Part shown: piece after piece, positions 59,306 through 64,000 of the stretch
Position numbering within the stretch: the stretch's first letter is position 1
Layout of the letters: each line of letters starts with the position of its first letter
Source: Phycisphaeraceae bacterium D3-23
Lineage (GTDB): Bacteria; Planctomycetota; Phycisphaerae; Phycisphaerales; Phycisphaeraceae
NCBI GenBank assembly: GCA_039555135.1
Contig: CP114179.1
Coordinates: forward strand, 3,596,001-3,660,000
Length of the DNA stretch: 64,000 nucleotides
Direction of reading: 5' to 3'
Notes under the pieces: generated by a model
What the model was told of the DNA's origin: nothing
Seen by the model: the letters and a program-made list of their open reading frames with translations, nothing else
Database searches by the model: none
Position numbers and translations under genes: made by a program

Positions 59306-60805
59306 TTAGCTGGCGCGCTGCGGCAGACTGGCGACCATGCGCACCGAGGTATTGAGTTCCTCGAAGAACAGCCAGGGCCGAAGCCGGGCCACCGCGTCGT
59401 ACGCGCCGGGCTTGCCGGGGATCTCGCGGACCTCGATATCCGCCTCGGCCAGCGGGAACTTGGCCTTCATCTCGGCGCTGGGCTTCTCGTCGGCGCAGAT
59501 GTACTCGGCGATCCAACGCTTGAGGAAGTCCTCGACATCGTTGCGTTCGAGCTTCGCGCCGATCTTGTCACGCGCGATGACCTTGAGGTAGTGCGCGATC
59601 CGAGAGCTCGCCATGATGTAGGGCAGCCCCGCCGAGATCGCGGCGTTCGCCGTCGCGTCGGGCCGGTCGTACTTCTTGGGCTGTTGCGTGGTCTGCCCGC
59701 CGAAGAACACCGCGTAGTCCGTATTCTTGTAGTGGCACAGCGGCAGGAAGCCGAGCTTGGAGAGCTCCATCTCCCGGCGGTCGGTGATGGCGATCTCGGT
59801 CGGGCACTTGGCGTCGACGTCGCCGTCGTCGCTGGTGAAGAGGTGGTTGGGGAGCCCTTCGACCTTGCCCCCGCCCTCCGCGCCGCGGATGGTGGTGCAC
59901 CAGCTGTACTTCGCGAACGACTCGGTCAGCTTCGCGCCCATCACGTAGGCCGCGTTCATCCACGTGTACTTGTCGTGCGAGACCGGCTTGGCGTTGCCCG
60001 ACGCGTCCAGCGGGACTTCTTCGTAGTTGAACTCGTCGATGGTCTTCGTGCTGCTGCCGTAGGGCAGGCGGGACAGGACCCGCGGCATGGTCAGCGTCAC
60101 GAAGCGCGAGTCCTCCGATTCACGGAACGACTGCCACTTCGTGTGCTGCTTGCTCATGAAGATCTTTTCGAGGTCGCGCGGCTTGGCCAGGTCGGTAAAC
60201 CCGTTCTCGAAGCCGAACATCTCGGGCGACGCCGCAGAGACGAACGGGCAGAACGACGCGGCCGCGACGCCGGCGATGCTCTCGAGCAGCTCCATATCCT
60301 CGGGGTGCGTGGAGAACTCGTAGTCGCCGATGAGCGCGCCGTAGGGCTCGCCGCCGGGCGAGCCGAACTCGTCCTCGTAGAGCTTCTTGAAGAGCTGGCT
60401 CTGGTCGAACTCGACGGCCTTAGACATGTCCTTGTACATCTCGCGTTTGGACGAGTTGAGCAGGCGGATCTTCAGCGTCTTGCTGGTCTCGGAGTTGAAG
60501 ACCAGGTGCTTGAGCCCGCGGTACGAGCCCTCGAGCTTCTGGAAGTCGTCGTGCTGCATGATCGCGGCGAGCTGACCCGACATCGCTTCATCGATCAGGT
60601 CGATCGCCTTGTTCACGGTGCGGGTCAGGTTCTTGTCCCAGGTGACCGTGCCCTTCATGACCTCGTCGATGAGGTTGCTCAGGAGCTCGCGGGCCTGCTC
60701 GGGCTCGGCCTGCGGGGTGAGTTCCAGGACGGTATCCAACAGCCCGGCCTCGGTGGTCTCGGCGGCGGCCTCTTGGGGGGCAGAATCGGGTGATGTTTCA
60801 GCCAT
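59306..60805 (-). CDS. tssC: T6SS contractile sheath large subunit TssC
   Basis: This 499-residue TssC forms the contractile sheath with TssB. Family blocks are [92 protein letters not shown] and [20 protein letters not shown]. Length is normal and no zinc ribbon is present. AAGGGA lies upstream of the ATG at 60805. It is preceded by tssB and followed by the zinc-ribbon paralogue. Confidence 0.97.
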   Translation of the reverse strand: MAETSPDSAPQEAAAETTEAGLLDTVLELTPQAEPEQARELLSNLIDEVMKGTVTWDKNLTRTVNKAIDLIDEAMSGQLAAIMQHDDFQKLEGSYRGLKHLVFNSETSKTLKIRLLNSSKREMYKDMSKAVEFDQSQLFKKLYEDEFGSPGGEPYGALIGDYEFSTHPEDMELLESIAGVAAASFCPFVSAASPEMFGFENGFTDLAKPRDLEKIFMSKQHTKWQSFRESEDSRFVTLTMPRVLSRLPYGSSTKTIDEFNYEEVPLDASGNAKPVSHDKYTWMNAAYVMGAKLTESFAKYSWCTTIRGAEGGGKVEGLPNHLFTSDDGDVDAKCPTEIAITDRREMELSKLGFLPLCHYKNTDYAVFFGGQTTQQPKKYDRPDATANAAISAGLPYIMASSRIAHYLKVIARDKIGAKLERNDVEDFLKRWIAEYICADEKPSAEMKAKFPLAEADIEVREIPGKPGAYDAVARLRPWLFFEELNTSVRMVASLPQRAS

Positions 60806-60879
60806 GTGAAATCCCTTTGGAGAGTTGTTGCGTGTTCGGTTTCAGTCTCTGCACGGCGTAGCGCTTAGGGCCGGGCGGG

Positions 60880-61407
60880 TTACTCCGCGTCCGGGTCCTT
60901 CTTGTCGGCGCTGATGCCGAGCTCGCCCGCGATCTTCTCGACGCTGTCGGTGCTCTGCAGGATCTCTTCGAGCTTGGCTTCGAGGTCCTCGGAGGTGTCG
61001 GCCTTGGCCAGCAGGTCGCGGAGCTTGTTGCGCGCTTCGAGCATCTCACGCAGCGGCTTGACCTGGTTCACGACCGCGCCGGGCTCGAAGTCGTCCATCG
61101 AGTTGAACGCGAGTTCGACGGCCATCTCGCTGCCGTCGCCCTTGAGCGTGTCCTCGACGCGCATCTTCAGGCCGGGCGTCATGCTGGCGAGCACCTCGTC
61201 GAAGTTGTCGCGGTCGATGTTGACGAACTTGCGGTCCTTGAGGGACTTGGGTTTCTTGCCCGGGTTGTTGCCGGAGAAATCGCCCAGTACGCCGACGACG
61301 AAGGGCAGCTCTTTCTTGACGACCGCGCCGTTCTCCTCGACGTCGTACGTGATCTGCACGCGGGGTTTGCGGACGCGGTCGAGTTTCTTTTGGGTGGATT
61401 CGGCCAT
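60880..61407 (-). CDS. tssB: T6SS contractile sheath small subunit TssB
   Basis: This is a 175-residue TssB. Motifs are [51 protein letters not shown] and [20 protein letters not shown]. These form the sheath strand-exchange region that interlocks with TssC. A good AAGGAAAG site precedes the ATG at 61407. The C-terminal helices ([20 protein letters not shown]) are those that TagJ/ClpV systems recognise or expose on contraction. Confidence 0.96.
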   Translation of the reverse strand: MAESTQKKLDRVRKPRVQITYDVEENGAVVKKELPFVVGVLGDFSGNNPGKKPKSLKDRKFVNIDRDNFDEVLASMTPGLKMRVEDTLKGDGSEMAVELAFNSMDDFEPGAVVNQVKPLREMLEARNKLRDLLAKADTSEDLEAKLEEILQSTDSVEKIAGELGISADKKDPDAE

Positions 61408-61480
61408 GGTGTCTTTCCTTGAAGCGGAGATGAAGGGTCAGCGTAACAGGGTGTAAAGGCGGGGCGCGAGACGGTCGGCC

Positions 61481-62635
61481 TCACATCGATTCTTCGTTGT
61501 CCGGCGGGGGGATGCCGATGCGCTTGTAGATGTTCTCGAGCGAGGACTGCTCGTCGATCAGTTCTTTCAGCAGCTCGGGCAGACTCATGTGGCCCCACTT
61601 GACGCATTCTTCGAGCTGCCACGATAGTACGCTATGGGGCTCGGTCTTGCGGAAGTAGTCGGCCACAAGGCGGATCTGCGAGAACGCCTGCTCCCGGGTC
61701 TGGATCGGCCCGCCGACCTGTGCCCCGCCGGTGGCGCCCGCAGATTCGCCGGTGGATGCGTCGGCCCCGGCTTCGTCGGAATCGCCAAGCGAAGGGGCGA
61801 ACTCGTTGATAAAGGCCTGCAGCCGCTGCTGGCAGTCCGTCAGGGCGCTTCGGATGTAGGAGGTCGGCGGGCACAGCTCGGCCGCGCAGCGTGCCTCGAT
61901 CGCGGCCTCCAGCTTGCCGAACCACTCCTGGGCCGCGTTCAGGTCCGCCGACAGCGCCTCAAAGAACGCGGGGGAGGTGCCGCGGGCTTCGTTGTTGAAC
62001 ATCTCGAGCGTGACGACCCCGTGCTCCATGCGTTTTTCGCGCTCGGCGTGGTCGTCGATGGCCTGCAGCGCCGCGGCCTGCTCAAACGCGGACAGCCCCC
62101 AGTTCCCCGACTCGTCCGAATCGACCAGGGCGACGGACATGATCGGCGCGATCAGTGTCCCGCGCGACTCCGTGCCGTTGAGCCCGGCCAGCGCCGCGAC
62201 GCGGATGAGCCCCTCGTCTTCGTCGTCTTCGTCCTCGGGGTCGGGGTTGGGGTGGAGCGTGTCCCAGAAGTTTTCGACGAGCAGGGTGCACGCCCGGAAC
62301 CCGTCGGCGAGCCCCGCGAAGCCGTGTGACCGGACGAGCGCTTCGGTGAGCCAGGCCGCGACTTCGAGGTCCTTGCTCTGGGTGTAGAGCAGGTCGGGCG
62401 ACAGCTTGAGGACCTCGGCCCACTCGGTCGCGGCCACGACCGCCGCGTTGGGGGCCGTCTCGTCTTCGGACTCCCAGGTGTTTCGTTCGGCCTTGCCGGC
62501 CCGCTGGCGCGCGTCCTTGATGTGGCGATACACCGCCTCGGGTGTGTAGTCCTTCCGCAGGTCGGGCCCGGCAGGCGCCTCGCCGTCGATCGGTGCGGTG
62601 AGTCGGTCGAAATCGAGTTGCCCGCTGTCTGTCAT
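61481..62635 (-). CDS. tssA: T6SS protein TssA (ImpA N-terminal family)
   Basis: This 384-residue TssA has the ImpA_N start typical of the family: PIDGEAPAGPDLRKDYTPEA, then LYTQSKDLEVAAWLTEALVR and GFRACTLLVENFWDTLHPNP with DPEDEDDEDEG. The C-terminal part (ILEEC-like SWQLEECVKWGHMSLPELLK) resembles the short class of TssA that ends with a conserved helical domain. TssA primes or caps sheath assembly. An alanine/glycine-rich linker occupies about residues 280-310. Confidence 0.9.
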   Translation of the reverse strand: MTDSGQLDFDRLTAPIDGEAPAGPDLRKDYTPEAVYRHIKDARQRAGKAERNTWESEDETAPNAAVVAATEWAEVLKLSPDLLYTQSKDLEVAAWLTEALVRSHGFAGLADGFRACTLLVENFWDTLHPNPDPEDEDDEDEGLIRVAALAGLNGTESRGTLIAPIMSVALVDSDESGNWGLSAFEQAAALQAIDDHAEREKRMEHGVVTLEMFNNEARGTSPAFFEALSADLNAAQEWFGKLEAAIEARCAAELCPPTSYIRSALTDCQQRLQAFINEFAPSLGDSDEAGADASTGESAGATGGAQVGGPIQTREQAFSQIRLVADYFRKTEPHSVLSWQLEECVKWGHMSLPELLKELIDEQSSLENIYKRIGIPPPDNEESM

Positions 62636-62710
62636 TCTGCTGCTCTATCGGGATGCGTTGCGAATGCGTTTGAAACGTAGGGACATCGGGCCGGGGCCGG
62701 CGGCGACCCG

Positions 62711-63409
62711 TCAGGCGACCCCGCGTTCCAGCAGGGCCTTGGACAGACGCCGCAGCGCCTTGCCGTGGAGCCGGCTGGCCCATGACTTGCTGAAGCCAAG
62801 GCGTTCGCCGGCTTCTTTGAGACTCAGGCCTTCATAATACGTCATGACGATCAAAGATTTTTGCTGATCGGGCAGTTTATCAACCGACGCACGCAGCGCG
62901 GACGCGAGCTCGCGGACCTGGAGCTGGTCGGCGGGCATCTCGCTCTGGCGGGACGCGCTGGCGACTCCGCTGCCGTAGCCCCCGCCCTCCTGGGTCATGA
63001 TCGAGACGACCGCCAGCCGGGCGCTCACGTCGGTCAGCCACCGGGTGTTGCCCTCGGGGCTGTCGGGGAACATGTCGGACTGCTCGGCGTCGTCTTCGAG
63101 CACCTCGCCGGCCAAGCGCTCGTATCGGCCCTCGTGGTAGCCCCGGGCGGTGAACCACGCCATCTCCGAAAGCCCGTCGAAGATCGCCCCGCGGATACGG
63201 TAGTAGGCGTAGGTCGAGAAACGTGCGCCCCGGCTGGCATCGAACTTCTGCGCCGCTTCGACCAGGCCCAGCTGGCCGTAGGCGATCAGGTCGTCGAGCT
63301 CGACCTGGTGCGAGACCTTGCGGTGCACCTTCCACGCGATGTTGCGGACCAGCCCCTGGCACCCTGCGATCAGGACGTTGGGCGAGGGCTGTTGCGTGGT
63401 GTTAGTCAT
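62711..63409 (-). CDS. FliA-like sigma factor at the head of the T6SS operon
   Basis: This 232-residue group 3-type sigma factor has region 2 VELDDLIAYGQLGLVEAAQK then GARFSTYAYYRIRGAIFDGL, as in FliA/SigF proteins. Region 3 is shortened, and region 4 reads LPDQQKSLIVMTYYEGLSLK then EAGERLGFSKSWASRLHGKA. It lacks the N-terminal region 1 of housekeeping factors. Its position 75 bases before tssA in the same direction suggests dedicated control of secretion genes, which is inference. No flagellar gene is in the window. Confidence 0.9.
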   Translation of the reverse strand: MTNTTQQPSPNVLIAGCQGLVRNIAWKVHRKVSHQVELDDLIAYGQLGLVEAAQKFDASRGARFSTYAYYRIRGAIFDGLSEMAWFTARGYHEGRYERLAGEVLEDDAEQSDMFPDSPEGNTRWLTDVSARLAVVSIMTQEGGGYGSGVASASRQSEMPADQLQVRELASALRASVDKLPDQQKSLIVMTYYEGLSLKEAGERLGFSKSWASRLHGKALRRLSKALLERGVA

Positions 63410-63429
63410 GGTGCACCGTTTGTCGGGGG

Positions 63430-63792
63430 CTAGACGGTTTTGTCGTTCGCGAGCGTTTCGAGCTGGTCCCAGAACTCTTCGAGGCGCGGGCCGGCGACGG
63501 CGTCGTCGCTGAGGGACCGGGCGATCTGCTGCGAGAGCACGCGCTGGGTCGCGGGGGGGACGCCGTGGCTCGCCAGTGCCTTAGCGAGCACGGACTCGAC
63601 CATCGCCGCGGCGATCGGCTCGAACGAGACCCCGGCCGGCGTCGACTGCCGCAGGGCCATCAGGGACCGATAAGCTTCATCAAACACCGACGCACGACCC
63701 CCCGCACGACGGGACGGGTCCCGCGGCGTTTGGCCATCTGCCCCGCGGTAGGCGTGGGCATCCCCACGTTCGGAATCGCTGGCTGGTTCCAT
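63430..63792 (-). CDS. Small protein of unknown function upstream of the sigma factor
   Basis: This 120-residue protein belongs to no family I recognise. The first 35 residues are charged and probably disordered. The rest is predicted helical (VFDEAYRSLMALRQS, FEPIAAAMVESVLAKALASH, ATQRVLSQQIARSLSDDAVA) and acidic at the end. It ends 20 bases before the sigma gene. A regulatory partner such as an anti-sigma factor, or a chaperone, is possible from position alone. Codon use matches its neighbours. Confidence 0.6.
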   Translation of the reverse strand: MEPASDSERGDAHAYRGADGQTPRDPSRRAGGRASVFDEAYRSLMALRQSTPAGVSFEPIAAAMVESVLAKALASHGVPPATQRVLSQQIARSLSDDAVAGPRLEEFWDQLETLANDKTV

Positions 63793-63952
63793 GCTCCTGC
63801 ACTCCCACGTGGGCCGGGGCCGGTAACTCGTTGGGCGGCGCTGCCCGTGGCCGTGTTTTGCGGCCTGGGCGGTAAACTACATGCGGTGACTGAAACAGAG
63901 AGTTGAGATGCGGGGCTGAACCTTGTCCCGGCCCTTGAACGGACCCCGTTCG

Positions 63953-63980
63953 ATGATACCTAGGACTCGCTTTTTTTCAA
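63953..63980 (-). promoter_or_regulatory. Putative promoter of the T6SS operon (minus strand)
   Basis: On the minus strand TTGAAA (63980-63975), a 16-base spacer and TATCAT (63958-63953) resemble a sigma70-type promoter about 160 bases before the first gene. Confidence 0.45.
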
Positions 63981-64000
63981 GCATTCCCCTTTTTTTCAAG
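63970..64000. repeat. 12-base direct repeat at the window end
   Basis: CTTTTTTTCAAG occurs at 63970-63981 and again at 63989-64000, 19 bases apart. Read on the plus strand it looks like a T-rich terminator region; on the minus strand it supplies the -35-like TTGAAA. The window ends within it, so its extent is unknown. Confidence 0.6.

Noticed and set aside
57875-60793. Plus-strand open frame of over 900 codons opposite the tssC genes
   Set aside because: It has no domain or plausible start signal, and both opposing genes are clear TssC family members.

Overview
The window is GC-rich, densely coding DNA, most likely from the phylum Planctomycetota and plausibly the class Phycisphaerae. The lineage call rests on two PSD1-type (planctomycete cytochrome C, DUF1549, DUF1553) plus DUF1501 gene pairs, a PEP-CTERM protein beside an H-X9-DG prepilin-like protein, a Ser/Thr kinase with a long C-terminal extension, and a sigma factor followed by a giant VWA protein. 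No rRNA, CRISPR array or intact insertion sequence was seen.

Layout. 1-4.7 kb: a partial class III nucleotide cyclase and a nucleotidyltransferase-like gene (minus strand), then a large protein kinase (plus) interrupted by two compensating one-base frameshifts. 4.8-12.9 kb: a plus-strand series of envelope proteins (PSD1 cytochrome protein, Tat-exported DUF1501 protein, secreted beta-propeller, membrane/cytochrome/LRR/metal-site fusion) ending in a strong terminator. 13-24.8 kb: an ECF-type sigma factor, a 1401-residue probable anti-sigma/STN/VWA membrane protein and a ~2220-residue membrane protein with one frameshift. 24.8-33.7 kb: a complete selenocysteine locus, selD - four-gene ABC transporter - selB - selA - tRNA-Sec, in which SelD is itself a selenoprotein with an in-frame UGA followed directly by a SECIS-like hairpin. 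33.9-50 kb: a catabolic island around a GntR regulator. A minus-strand operon (Ldh_2 dehydrogenase, SSS symporter, lipoprotein mutarotase, SDR, FAH hydrolase) and a plus-strand run (GntR, glycosidase-like protein, L-fucose dehydrogenase-like SDR, GH29 alpha-L-fucosidase, second PSD1/DUF1501 pair) together read as L-fucose utilisation by the non-phosphorylative route. 50.1-50.3 kb: a decayed IS630-type transposase fragment. 50.4-64 kb: a minus-strand type VI secretion operon: unknown small gene, FliA-like sigma factor, tssA, tssB, tssC, a second tssC carrying a zinc-ribbon insertion, tagJ, tssE, tssF, tssG, tssH. The membrane complex, Hcp and VgrG genes are not in the window.

How the genes work together. 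SelD makes selenophosphate, SelA charges tRNA-Sec, SelB delivers it at UGA-SECIS sites, and the embedded ABC transporter probably imports the selenium source, so the locus covers uptake to decoding. In the sugar island the fucosidase releases L-fucose, the mutarotase and symporter present and import it, SDR enzymes oxidise it, the FAH enzyme cleaves the diketo acid, and the Ldh_2 enzyme may oxidise the lactate formed. Four AT-rich promoters, unusual in this GC-rich setting, mark the island and may be controlled by the GntR protein. In the T6SS operon the sheath, wedge baseplate and recycling ATPase genes are contiguous and often overlap, with a possible dedicated sigma factor at the head.
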